Below the pieces are notes generated by a model. The model worked only from the letters and a program-made list of their open reading frames with translations, was not told where the DNA came from and ran no database searches. The translations under genes and the position numbers were made by a program. 64,000 nucleotides of DNA from Chryseobacterium sp. JM1 (lineage in GTDB: Bacteria; Bacteroidota; Bacteroidia; Flavobacteriales; Weeksellaceae), in assembly GCF_000737715.1 (NCBI RefSeq), contig NZ_JPRN01000003.1, positions 496,001 through 560,000 on the forward strand, given 5' to 3'. Positions 8,777 through 17,215 of this stretch are shown here, piece after piece; the stretch's first letter is position 1, and every line of letters starts with the position of its first letter.

Positions 8777-9748
8777 TCTACCCAAAAAATGTCTAAAGAT
8801 CAGCCATTTTGATTGATAGAACTTGCTTTTCTGATAATTCTGGCGAAGTTTCCATGTTCCGGGAAGTTGTGCATAAAATCCGAAATGAGCTCTTACAACG
8901 GCCCAAAGGTGAGGGAATCCGTTTTTCAATCCGAAATAAATTCCGGCAATTCCGTCTAAACAAAGTCTGAAGAAAATTAACGCTACCAGTTTTGGAAACG
9001 GTAAATTTTTCAACATCATGGAAAGGTTGTTGCGGATATTTAAATATGTTTTTTGAGCGCTTTGTTTGTTGAGTGTTCCGCCACCTACGTGATAAACTTT
9101 GGATTTTCCTGTGTAGAAAATTTTCCTCCCGGAATTAATCAGTCTCCAGCAGAGATCAATTTCTTCCTGATGGGCAAAAAACCTTTCATCAAAACCTTTC
9201 TGCTCCCAGAAGTCTTTTGAACGGATAAAGAAACTGCATCCGGAGGCCCAGAAAATCTGTGTTTCATCATCATACTGTCCTTTATCTTCTTCCACATCAT
9301 CGAATACACGTCCACGGCAATAAGGATAGCCCAGATTATCAATAAGACCACCAGCAGCGCCGGCAAATTCAAAAAACGCTTTATGATTAAAAGATAGGAT
9401 TTTAGGCTGTATTGCTGCTATGGAAGCGTCTTTTTCAAACAATTCCAGAACCGGAACTGTCCAGTCTTCAGTAACTTCTACATCTGAATTAAGAAGACAG
9501 TAATACTCATTTTTGAGTTCCTTTAAACCTTCATTGTAGCCACCTGCAAAACCATAGTTCTGAGTGTTTTTAATGATTTTTACGGCAGGAAAATGAGTTT
9601 GTATAAATGTTATAGAATCATCGGTAGAAAGATTGTCAATGACATAGATATCTGCATTTTGAGAAAAACTGACAACGCTCGGAAGAAATTTCTCAAGCCA
9701 GTTTTTTCCATTCCAGTTTAAGATAGCAACGGCTAATTTATTCGGCAT
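8768..9748 (-). CDS. Family 2 glycosyltransferase
   Basis: GT-A-fold glycosyltransferase of 326 residues, probably acting on a cell-surface glycan at the inner face of the membrane. Evidence: N-terminal VAILNWNGKNWLEKFLPSV and VIDNLSTDDS (nucleotide-sugar binding), the DXD-like LLNSDVEVTEDW, and WASGCSFFIRSKDFWEQKGF followed by HQEEIDLCWRL, the acceptor-side ED motif of rhamnosyl-like GT2 enzymes. The C-terminus is hydrophobic around LVALIFFRLCLDGIAG and may sit in the membrane. It follows the acyltransferase gene by six bases, so the two form an envelope-glycolipid operon. The donor and acceptor sugars are unknown. Confidence 0.88.
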   Translation of the reverse strand: MPNKLAVAILNWNGKNWLEKFLPSVVSFSQNADIYVIDNLSTDDSITFIQTHFPAVKIIKNTQNYGFAGGYNEGLKELKNEYYCLLNSDVEVTEDWTVPVLELFEKDASIAAIQPKILSFNHKAFFEFAGAAGGLIDNLGYPYCRGRVFDDVEEDKGQYDDETQIFWASGCSFFIRSKDFWEQKGFDERFFAHQEEIDLCWRLINSGRKIFYTGKSKVYHVGGGTLNKQSAQKTYLNIRNNLSMMLKNLPFPKLVALIFFRLCLDGIAGIYFGLKNGFPHLWAVVRAHFGFYAQLPGTWKLRQNYQKSKFYQSKWLIFRHFLGRRD

Positions 9749-9754
9749 CAGGAT

Positions 9755-10639
9755 TTATTTTTTATTGCCATCAAAGGTTTTAATCGAGCTTTGATACTTC
9801 CATTTTCTGTGAGACCAAAGATAGTTGTCCGGGTTCTTGCGAAGTGTGTTTTCCAGAAGGTTATGGAATTTCTTCACCACTTCATGTTCTGTAAATTTTT
9901 CACCATCAGGATAAATTCTGTGGTAATTGACCTGATAATAGCCCCGCTTTACTTTCTTCATTTCACAATAAATAAAAGCAAGATCCATTCTGGTAGCCAG
10001 TTTATCATAGCCTATAAATGCAGGCGTTCTCTGGTGAAGGAACTCCAGTCCGTAATTCACATGGGCAACATGAGGCGTTTGGTCTGCCACGAACATATAA
10101 GCTGATTCACCATCGTTTTTAGATCTGAAAATATTCAAGATCACTTCATTGGCTTCCAGCGCTTCATTTCCAAATTTGTTTCTGACTCTTTTCATCTGGT
10201 TTTCCCAGAAATCGCTGTTGACCTTTCTGTATACGGGATGACAGTGTTTTTGTGGAATCACTCTTGCGAAAGCATTCATCCATTCCCAGTTGAAAACGTG
10301 TCCTGCGAGCATGATTACATTTTTGCCTTCAGCTTTAGCTTCATGGAAGATCTCCTGATTGATGTGCTGCATTCTGACTCTGGCTTCCGTTTCAGAGATA
10401 CTGAACGATTTGATGGTTTCTACCAGATAATCCGAAAAATTTAGATAGAATTTCTTTCGTATGGCTCTGATCTCTTCTTCCGATTTTTCAGGAAAAGAGT
10501 TTCTTAGATTCTGGGTAATAACGTTCTTTCGGTAGCCTACCAAATAGTAATTCAGGAAGAACATAACGTCCGAGAAAAGATACAATACTTTGAGCGGAAG
10601 TTTGGAGATGAAATATAATATTTTGATCAGGAAATCCAT
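9755..10639 (-). CDS. Lysophospholipid acyltransferase, LpxL/HtrB-like
   Basis: A 294-residue member of the LpxL/LpxM (HtrB) lipid A late-acyltransferase family, expected at the inner membrane. It has an N-terminal membrane-associated segment (ILYFISKLPLKVLYLFSDVMFFLNYYLVGY), the conserved KNVIMLAGHVFNWEW with the HX4E catalytic pair, and FVADQTPHVAHVNYGLEFL with the family's downstream motif. In flavobacteria such proteins may acylate lipid A or an aminolipid, so a specific lpx name is not warranted. A TAGATTTG box lies only eight bases before its ATG. The next gene in the operon is a GT2. Confidence 0.87.
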   Translation of the reverse strand: MDFLIKILYFISKLPLKVLYLFSDVMFFLNYYLVGYRKNVITQNLRNSFPEKSEEEIRAIRKKFYLNFSDYLVETIKSFSISETEARVRMQHINQEIFHEAKAEGKNVIMLAGHVFNWEWMNAFARVIPQKHCHPVYRKVNSDFWENQMKRVRNKFGNEALEANEVILNIFRSKNDGESAYMFVADQTPHVAHVNYGLEFLHQRTPAFIGYDKLATRMDLAFIYCEMKKVKRGYYQVNYHRIYPDGEKFTEHEVVKKFHNLLENTLRKNPDNYLWSHRKWKYQSSIKTFDGNKK

Positions 10640-10647
10640 AAAACATG

Positions 10648-10684
10648 CAAATCTAGTGATAATAAAATTATGGTTCTATTTTTG
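10648..10684. promoter_or_regulatory. Divergent promoter pair
   Basis: On the minus strand TAGATTTG (read as CAAATCTA at 10648-10655) faces the acyltransferase gene and would give a leader of about 0-3 nt. On the plus strand TATTTTTG (10677-10684) faces the thioredoxin gene at 10722. Both match TAnnTTTG. The two boxes are 21 bases apart, so only one polymerase can probably occupy the site at a time. Confidence 0.5.
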
Positions 10685-10721
10685 CTTGCAATAAGTGTAA
10701 AATTTTTTTTATTTTTATGTT

Positions 10722-11294
10722 ATGAAAAAATTGTCAATCATAGCTTTTTTGGGACTTAGTGTCATTGCTTTTTCCCAGGAAACCAAAAATGTACCGGAAG
10801 GAAGAAATAAAGATAACGCCCTTTTGGTGAAAACTGACCATGCAGAACTGGATGCGAAGAAGAAAGCAGGTGAGGAAAAGGCGAAACTTCCAAAACCCTA
10901 CGATCCGAAAGCCAATGCAGAGGCTGATATCAATAAAGTAATTGCCAAAGCTAAAAAAGAAGGAAAAAATATAATCATTCAGGCGGGTGGAAACTGGTGT
11001 ATATGGTGTCTCCGTTTTAATAATTTTGTTCAAAGTAGCCCTGAATTAAAGGAAACCGTAGATAAGAACTATGTGTATTATCATTTGAATTTCTCTCCTG
11101 AGAATAAGAATGAAAAAGTTTTTTCTAAATATGTAGATATTAATGAAAAGCTGGGGTATCCTTTTTTCATAGTTTTGGATAAGAATGGAAAAATGATTCA
11201 TGTACTGAAAGACAGTTCAGTTCTGGAAGAAGGTAAAGGCTACAGCAAAGAAAAGGTAAAAGAATTTTTTACTCAGTGGGCGCCTAAATCATAA
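10722..11294 (+). CDS. Periplasmic thioredoxin-fold protein with WCIWC motif
   Basis: A 190-residue exported protein: signal peptide MKKLSIIAFLGLSVIAFSQ, a charged linker, and a thioredoxin-like domain from about residue 70. The CXXC site is C93-I-W-C96 inside GGNWCIWCLRF, followed by the cis-proline strand GYPFFIVLDKNGK. It resembles DUF255/DsbD-gamma-like reductase domains in which a Trp precedes each Cys. The likely role is thiol reduction or disulfide handling in the periplasm; partners are not encoded nearby. A strong bidirectional terminator follows. Confidence 0.85.
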   Translation: MKKLSIIAFLGLSVIAFSQETKNVPEGRNKDNALLVKTDHAELDAKKKAGEEKAKLPKPYDPKANAEADINKVIAKAKKEGKNIIIQAGGNWCIWCLRFNNFVQSSPELKETVDKNYVYYHLNFSPENKNEKVFSKYVDINEKLGYPFFIVLDKNGKMIHVLKDSSVLEEGKGYSKEKVKEFFTQWAPKS

Positions 11295-11300
11295 AAGTAC

Positions 11301-11326
11301 AACCGGGAAATTTCCCGGTTTTTTTA
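11301..11326. terminator. Bidirectional terminator
   Basis: AACCGGGAAATTTCCCGGTT is a perfect palindrome followed by TTTTTT on the plus strand. It lies between two convergent genes and serves the thioredoxin gene; the aldehyde dehydrogenase transcript reaches it from the other side but has no A run for a U tail. Confidence 0.8.
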
Positions 11327-11327
11327 T

Positions 11328-12689
11328 TTACAACAGTTTCTTGATCCAACTTAATTTCTTTTCAGAATAAGGAGGATATTTAATATTGGGTTCGCCCCAG
11401 GTTGCTTTTTCAAGGATCGATTTCTGATGTGAAAAAGCTTCAAAACCATATTTTCCATGGTAATTTCCGATACCGGAAGCTCCAACACCTCCAAACGGTA
11501 ACCTTTCATTACCCAAATGCATAATCACATCGTTGATACATCCGCCACCAAAGGATAATTTCGAAGTAAAAGCTTCTTTTTCCTCAGAATTACGGGTAAA
11601 CAGATAGGCCGCAAGTGGTTTTTCATGTTCCAGAATAGTATTTAAAATCGGATTAAAATGAGTAAAGCTGATCACGGGAAGTATCGGACCGAAAATCTCT
11701 TCCTGCATGACATCATCTTCCCAAGTTACATTATTGAGGATGGTAGGTTCAATATGCAGTTTCGATTCGTCGGAATTTCCTCCAAAATAAATTTTCTTCT
11801 GGTCGATAAGCTTTATGAGACGGTCAAAATTTTTACGATTGATAATTCTTGTATACTGTTCGGAACCGGGTTCGTATTTGAACTCCGTGATATATTTTCT
11901 CAGCATTTCCAGAAACTGTTCATGAATGGATTCTTCTACAAGCAGATAATCCGGTGCCACGCAGGTTTGTCCAGCATTGAGGAATTTTCCCCAAACGATT
12001 CTTTTGGCAGCGACTTCAAGGTCTGCATCTTTAGTGACGATTGCAGGAGATTTTCCACCCAATTCAAGAACAGCGGGTGTTAAATGCTCTGCAGCAGCTT
12101 TGTACACGATCTTTCCAACTTTCGTACTTCCTGTAAAAAATATTTTATCAAATTTCAGTTTTAAAAGTTCTGTAGTTTCATCAATGCCCCCTTCGTAGAC
12201 ATATAAATACTCGGGTGGAAAGTTCTCATTGATGAGTTTTGCCATCACTTTCATTGTATTTTCTGCTATTTCACTCGGCTTTAAAATACAGCAGTTTCCT
12301 GCAGCCAATGCAGCGATCATAGGAGAGAGTGACAATTGATAAGGATAATTCCAGGCGCCAATAACCAGAACACAGCCCAGCGGTTCAGGATGAATACTGC
12401 TTTTTCCGATCTGATTAGACAGATTGGTGGTGACTTTTTTAGGTTTTGAAAGGGAATTTAAATTCTTCAAATAATAATGAATATCATTCAGCACGAAAGA
12501 AAGTTCTGTGGTAAACGTATCAAACTTTGACTTACCAAAATCCTTATCAATAGCTTCACATAAAAGATCTTCACTCCTCAGAATAATATCCCGTAGTTTT
12601 TCAAGATACATTTTCCTGAACTTAAGACTTTTCGTCTGCTGGGTTTTGAAAAAAGCCCGTTGGCTGGATACGATTTCCTGAATGTCCAT
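11328..12689 (-). CDS. Aldehyde dehydrogenase, class 3-like
   Basis: NAD(P)-dependent aldehyde oxidation to the acid. At 453 residues it is the short, ALDH3/fatty-aldehyde type. Cofactor motifs are VIGAWNYPYQLSL, KPSEIA and FFTGSTKVGK; the general base Glu is in LELGGKSPA and the catalytic Cys in NAGQTCVAPDY; EEIFGPILPV follows. The longer reading frame begins with a TTG at 12716; ATG 12689 (MDIQEIVSSQ) fits the family better. It lies 44 bases downstream of the MFS efflux gene on the same strand, so it may be the last gene of that operon and help detoxify the same compounds. Confidence 0.9.
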   Translation of the reverse strand: MDIQEIVSSQRAFFKTQQTKSLKFRKMYLEKLRDIILRSEDLLCEAIDKDFGKSKFDTFTTELSFVLNDIHYYLKNLNSLSKPKKVTTNLSNQIGKSSIHPEPLGCVLVIGAWNYPYQLSLSPMIAALAAGNCCILKPSEIAENTMKVMAKLINENFPPEYLYVYEGGIDETTELLKLKFDKIFFTGSTKVGKIVYKAAAEHLTPAVLELGGKSPAIVTKDADLEVAAKRIVWGKFLNAGQTCVAPDYLLVEESIHEQFLEMLRKYITEFKYEPGSEQYTRIINRKNFDRLIKLIDQKKIYFGGNSDESKLHIEPTILNNVTWEDDVMQEEIFGPILPVISFTHFNPILNTILEHEKPLAAYLFTRNSEEKEAFTSKLSFGGGCINDVIMHLGNERLPFGGVGASGIGNYHGKYGFEAFSHQKSILEKATWGEPNIKYPPYSEKKLSWIKKLL

Positions 12690-12733
12690 AAAATCAAATT
12701 TCTGGAAGTACAGCAAATTTTCGGCCTAAACGA

Positions 12734-14296
12734 TTACATAATATTCCTCACCGCAATTTTCACAGGATGATACAGCAGTAAAGCAAAAGCCGTAATCAGT
12801 GCCAGCCAGAAAAGTCCTGTGAAAATTTCCATATTGGAAAGAAGGATCGACTGAGCGGTTATTTTTGCTTTAAATGCACCGGCAGTCATAGACAGGGATT
12901 CATTAACCGGCAGTTTAGACAGATTAGCACCGAAAATCTGGTTCCACTGGCTGTAGAAAACAGGATTGGAATCGGTCATATTGAAACTTAAGGTGTCAGA
13001 ATGTTTTAACGTTAAAAACAGCATCAGGTTCTGCATTAAGGCATATCCAATGGCGGTGGTCCAGAAACGGGTCGTGGTTCCTAAGGCCGTTGCATTGGCG
13101 ACATATTGTTCCGGCATTCCGGAAATCAAAAAGAAAACAAGTGGCGTAAACAGCAGCCCCTGTGCAATTCCTTGTAAAAATAAAGGAGGACAGATCGTGG
13201 AAAGGGTCGTATCCGGATAAAAAGTATACGTAAACCATGCACAATCAATGGCCAGAAGCAGAAATCCGGTGAAGAAAACAATTCTTGAAGAAACGCCGCG
13301 CATCAGGCAAATTCCAGATAAAATAACCCCCAATAAAGTCCCGGCCACATTCCAGTACTGAATATTGACAATATAATCCCATGGCCATTTCCAGACGGTT
13401 GCCATAATGCTGTATACATTATTTAAGCCTGACCGGATCAGATAGAAAATAAAGAACATAATCATTCCTGCAATGACGTTTTTTGAACTGAAAACTTCGT
13501 AATGAAAAAGTGGTCTTTTGGAATTCCTTTGCTTCAGCATAAATAATCCTCCGGAAAGCAGAAATATGAAAAAACACATGATAATCGTGTCAGACTCCAG
13601 CCACATCAGCCTTTTACCGTAAATAATAACATAACCTCCCGACTGCAAACAGGCCCAAAGGAGAAACCAACTTGTGATGTCGAGCTGATAGAGTGGCATT
13701 TTAGGGAAAAATCTGTTGGTATTAAAAAGAGCGATTCCGATGATCAGAACAAAGATGTGAAAATAAGCCATCATCAGGATCATATGCTTGAAATCATAAT
13801 CTTCAATACTGGATTTCAATAAAGAAGTGGTGATGGTTCCGCCGGTAAGCATAATGGTGTACATGAACAGATAAGCTATCACCTTGGCGTGTTTTGTTTT
13901 TAATTCGGCAATAATTAACGGAAGAAAAATAGCGCCTTCAAACAACCCGAAAATCCCTTCGAGAAAACGGATCACCAGAATAACCTGATAATTATTCGTA
14001 ACTGATAAAACATACAGTATAATCACAGAAACAGAAGCCATCAGAAGGATATAGTATTTCACACTGAAATATGCCAAAAACCGCTGTAAAACCAAAAGTG
14101 TAACCACAAATGTCCCGTACATCAAAATCATTAAATACTGAATGTCATCCGAATCTACATCCATAAACGAAGACGTGAAAGCGCTGTTGGAATGCAAAAG
14201 TGACAACAGCATTAGGTGAGGAAAAAGAGCCAGCACCAGAAGAGGCAGTTTCAGCCATTGTGGTACCCATTTGTGATAAACTGTATTATGTTGCAT
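12734..14296 (-). CDS. MFS multidrug efflux transporter, DHA2/EmrB-like
   Basis: Inner membrane drug:proton antiporter of 520 residues with about 14 hydrophobic segments, as in the DHA2 family. The start is taken at ATG 14296 (MQHNTVYHKWVPQW), because the 51 in-frame residues upstream are coded by GATGATTTGAT repeat DNA and read as low-complexity. It is preceded on the same strand by genes for a HlyD adaptor and a TolC-like channel, giving a complete three-part pump across both membranes. The usual tight spacing is broken here by a 392-base repeat-rich gap before this gene. Confidence 0.87.
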   Translation of the reverse strand: MQHNTVYHKWVPQWLKLPLLVLALFPHLMLLSLLHSNSAFTSSFMDVDSDDIQYLMILMYGTFVVTLLVLQRFLAYFSVKYYILLMASVSVIILYVLSVTNNYQVILVIRFLEGIFGLFEGAIFLPLIIAELKTKHAKVIAYLFMYTIMLTGGTITTSLLKSSIEDYDFKHMILMMAYFHIFVLIIGIALFNTNRFFPKMPLYQLDITSWFLLWACLQSGGYVIIYGKRLMWLESDTIIMCFFIFLLSGGLFMLKQRNSKRPLFHYEVFSSKNVIAGMIMFFIFYLIRSGLNNVYSIMATVWKWPWDYIVNIQYWNVAGTLLGVILSGICLMRGVSSRIVFFTGFLLLAIDCAWFTYTFYPDTTLSTICPPLFLQGIAQGLLFTPLVFFLISGMPEQYVANATALGTTTRFWTTAIGYALMQNLMLFLTLKHSDTLSFNMTDSNPVFYSQWNQIFGANLSKLPVNESLSMTAGAFKAKITAQSILLSNMEIFTGLFWLALITAFALLLYHPVKIAVRNIM

Positions 14297-14688
14297 GGTT
14301 GATGAGATGATTCGTTGATGTGTTGATTTGATGATTTGATGATTTGATGATTTGGCGATGAGATGGTGGAAGATAAAAACACGGAAAGACAAAAGAGCAG
14401 GGTGTAAAAAAAGTAAAAGGTAAATTGACAAATACTTACGAATCATCATAAGCCTGTCGCTGCAGTTCTGTCTTTCCGCTGAAAAAATCTAATGGGCTGT
14501 TTTGTTGATGCGATGATGCGATGATTTGATAATTTGATAATGTGTTGATTTGATAATTAGACAATATGATGATGCCATTCAATATCTGTTATCTTTCACT
14601 CTAATACTCTAATACTCTAATACTCTAATACTCTAATACTCTAATACTCTAATACTCTAATACTCTCAAACCCTCCCACACAAAAACG
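14297..14688. other. Repeat-rich gap inside the efflux operon
   Basis: 392 bases between hlyD and the MFS gene. From 14303 to 14360 and again from 14508 to 14580 the DNA is drifting copies of GATGATTTGAT, GTTGATTTGAT and GCGATGAT. From 14598 there is an 8-bp tandem array. No independent gene is seen. In-frame translation of the first part produces an artificial N-terminal extension of the MFS protein. Confidence 0.7.
14598..14666. repeat. Tandem array of ACTCTAAT, eight copies
   Basis: Eight perfect tandem copies of ACTCTAAT (14598-14661), then a partial ACTCT and the related words CAAACCCTCCCAC. Such perfect 8-bp arrays can change copy number by slippage. It lies within the expected transcript between hlyD and the MFS gene. 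Confidence 0.9.
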
Positions 14689-15735
14689 CTATATTTTCTT
14701 TGCACTGACCAGAACATTCATCCCGGAAAGCAGTTTTTCGTTATTTTGATTGTTATCGAGAATAATTTTCACAGGAAATCGCTGTTCAATTTTTACGAAG
14801 TTTCCGGTGGCATTATCCGGTTTTACCAGGGAAAACTGTGAACCAGAGGCGGGAGATACGGAAACGACTTTTCCTTTAAATTCAATATCAGGATAAGCAT
14901 CTGCCGTGATCGTAACTTCCTGTTTCGGATCGATCTGCCCAAGCTGGGTTTCTTTATAATTGGCAATGATCCATTTTTCTTTGCTCACCATTTGAACCAA
15001 AGCCTGGCCTTCTTTAATAAGCTGTCCTTCCTGGATGGTCTTTTTCCCGACCCAGCCATCATAAGGTGCTGTAATCACGGTGTAGGAAAGAAAAAGCTTA
15101 GCATTGTTAAGGCTTGCAGAGCTCTGCTGGATCTGGCTTTTGACGGGAGCTACTTTTGTCTGCTGCTCATTGGCGCCGGCTCTCACTGCATTTTTCTGCT
15201 GTTCCAAGGCTAAAAGATTGGCTTTGGCCTGTTCGTAAGAAGCTTTTACATTCTCAAACTGCTGTTCTGTGGCGGCATCTTCTGAAACTAAATTTTTGTA
15301 TCGCTTAAAATCCTGTTCCGTTCTCCAGATATCAATTTTGGCCGAAGCAATTTTAGCATCAATGATTTTGGAATCACTTTCTTTGGTATTGACGCCGCTT
15401 TCAATGGTGGTGATGTTTTCAGCATTCGCATGAAGGCCTGCTTCCGCCATTTTCACCTGGTTGACAAACTCTCTGTTGTCTATGACGATCAGTGTATCTC
15501 CTTTTCGTACAAACTGGTTTTCTTCGAACTGTATCGTTTTAATGAACCCTGAAACCTTGCTGGAAACGGGCGTAATAAATTGCTCGATCTGGGCATCATT
15601 CGTGGTGACATTTTTTCTTGAGAAAAGGAAGAAGCTTACCATTCCCGTGATTCCGCTGATGATCAGAATCCAGGCCAGCAGCGTGATCGTTTTATTGATT
15701 CTTTTTTCCTTTTGTGTCAGTTGTTTCTTTGCCAT
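14689..15735 (-). CDS. HlyD/EmrA-type periplasmic adaptor of efflux pump
   Basis: Membrane fusion protein that links the inner membrane MFS pump to the outer membrane channel. The 348-residue chain has one N-terminal membrane segment (residues about 14-37), the first lipoyl half with VRKGDTLIVIDN, a long coiled-coil hairpin (Ala/Gln/Glu-rich, about 80-200), the second lipoyl half (VITAPYDGWVGKKTIQEGQ) and a beta-barrel part (VTITADAYPDIEFKGKVVSVSPASG). The match to EmrA is clear. It starts five bases after the tolC stop codon, so the two are translated from one mRNA. Confidence 0.93.
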   Translation of the reverse strand: MAKKQLTQKEKRINKTITLLAWILIISGITGMVSFFLFSRKNVTTNDAQIEQFITPVSSKVSGFIKTIQFEENQFVRKGDTLIVIDNREFVNQVKMAEAGLHANAENITTIESGVNTKESDSKIIDAKIASAKIDIWRTEQDFKRYKNLVSEDAATEQQFENVKASYEQAKANLLALEQQKNAVRAGANEQQTKVAPVKSQIQQSSASLNNAKLFLSYTVITAPYDGWVGKKTIQEGQLIKEGQALVQMVSKEKWIIANYKETQLGQIDPKQEVTITADAYPDIEFKGKVVSVSPASGSQFSLVKPDNATGNFVKIEQRFPVKIILDNNQNNEKLLSGMNVLVSAKKI

Positions 15736-15740
15736 AGTTT

Positions 15741-17078
15741 TTATAAGTTTCCAATCGTGTACTGGAGTTGGTAATATTTTAATTGTCGGTTGATTTTTAC
15801 GGAGATAAGATTGGATTCAGCCTCCAGATAAGCATTGTCTGCATCGATAAGTTCGGTGATAAGACTTAATTTATTGGCATATTTTGTCTTTACAATTCTA
15901 TAGTTTTCTTTGGCCTGGCCAATGGCTTCCTCTGCGATTTTAACCTTCTGATCCGTTTCTTCAAACTTCTTATACGCTTCATACACATAATGCCGTACAT
16001 TTTCATCGTTTTCCTCGATCTGAAGTTTGGCCAGATCAATATTTTCCCGGGCTTCCTGCATTTTGTATTTATTTTTATACAGGTTTTCGATAGGATAGGT
16101 AAGGTTCACACCCAGCATCCCAAGACGGTAGGCATAAGGCTCGGGAGGGAAGAACATCATATTCGGGTACTTGATAAAATATTCTCCGCCAGCGGTGATT
16201 TTCGGTAAATAATTCGCTTTCGTGATTTTTTGATCCAATTGTTTTAACGAAAGGTTTTTGTGGGTCATTTCTACGGATTCATTTTGATGTAAAGCCGTTT
16301 CCGTAAGCTCATCGATATAGGGAACCGATGCTTTGTCGGAGATCAGATCTTCCGTGTCTGCGTGCATTTCCTGACTTTCCGGAAGCGAAAGAATGGTTTT
16401 AAGCTTATGTTCTGCAATCTGTATATCGTTATCCAGCTCTGTCCAGCTCATTGTATGGTTTGATAGCTGTAAAGATGTTCTCAGAACTTCATTCACCGTA
16501 ACAACGCCATTGGCTTTCAAAGCTTTCACTTGTTTGATGTTGATGGAATCCTCCTTCATTTTATCGTTGATCAGGCTTTGCTGTTCCTTTAAGTGATAAA
16601 TCTGAAGAAAAGCCGTAATGATTTCCATTTTCAGCTGTCTTTCATCCTGATGGGTTTTTAAAGCTGAAATTTCGGTGTCGATGGCTGCTTTCTTTTCTGT
16701 ATTCTTGATCTTTCCACCCATATACACAGGAATGGATGCTGCAAGGGTAAAGTCATACATTCCGTTGATGATGTCATATTTAGTAGCTTTATTGAAAAAG
16801 CCATTCTGATGCTGAAAAAGATTGGTCACCTGATTGTAGCTGGTATGAAATTCAATATCCGGAAGTTTTTCCATAGCCAGGTCTTTCTCCTTCGTGACAG
16901 ACATTTCCTGCTTTAAATGGCTGATGCGGATATTCTTATTATTTTTCAAACCGGTCTCTATAGCCTGTTGAAGACTCAGATGCTGGTAATCGGTCATTTG
17001 TGAGTGTAAAAAACTGCCTGTCAGCAGTAAGGACAACGCCATACACCTGTATTGGAAGGCGCTAAATGTCATATTCAT
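15741..17078 (-). CDS. TolC-family outer membrane efflux protein
   Basis: Outer membrane channel/tunnel component, 445 residues, with a signal peptide ending near SFLHSQ and two long alpha-helical, Lys/Glu-rich halves typical of outer membrane efflux proteins (LSLQQAIETGLKNNKNIRISHLKQEM; second half TKANYLPKITAGGEYFIKYPN, then a YKKFEETDQKVKIAEEAIGQ coiled coil). It is the first gene of the minus-strand pump operon and faces the AraC-type regulator. ATG 17072 is an alternative start two codons downstream. Confidence 0.92.
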   Translation of the reverse strand: MNMTFSAFQYRCMALSLLLTGSFLHSQMTDYQHLSLQQAIETGLKNNKNIRISHLKQEMSVTKEKDLAMEKLPDIEFHTSYNQVTNLFQHQNGFFNKATKYDIINGMYDFTLAASIPVYMGGKIKNTEKKAAIDTEISALKTHQDERQLKMEIITAFLQIYHLKEQQSLINDKMKEDSINIKQVKALKANGVVTVNEVLRTSLQLSNHTMSWTELDNDIQIAEHKLKTILSLPESQEMHADTEDLISDKASVPYIDELTETALHQNESVEMTHKNLSLKQLDQKITKANYLPKITAGGEYFIKYPNMMFFPPEPYAYRLGMLGVNLTYPIENLYKNKYKMQEARENIDLAKLQIEENDENVRHYVYEAYKKFEETDQKVKIAEEAIGQAKENYRIVKTKYANKLSLITELIDADNAYLEAESNLISVKINRQLKYYQLQYTIGNL

Positions 17079-17119
17079 AATTTAAGTAAGGGATTTTTGC
17101 TGAAATGATTTTGATGCTG

Positions 17120-17127
17120 CAAAGTTA
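17120..17127 (-). promoter_or_regulatory. Promoter -7 box of the efflux operon
   Basis: TAACTTTG on the minus strand (read as CAAAGTTA) matches TAnnTTTG and would give a leader of about 35 nt for tolC. It lies in the 137-base gap shared with the AraC gene, where a regulator site would be expected; I could not pick out a clear paired AraC half-site. Confidence 0.5.
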
Positions 17128-17215
17128 CGCTGCACAGGATCGCACCCTATTTGTTAAAGCAGAAAAAGATTTGCTCATTTACGCCAATGTGAAATTTTCT
17201 TCTTACCTTTATTCT

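Noticed and set aside
14598..14666. CRISPR-like array
   Set aside because: The repeat is 8 bp, head to tail, with no unique spacers, and no cas genes are near.
17105..17215. Longer AraC protein starting at ATG 17105
   Set aside because: The start would overlap the efflux operon promoter, and the extra residues do not look like part of the cupin domain.
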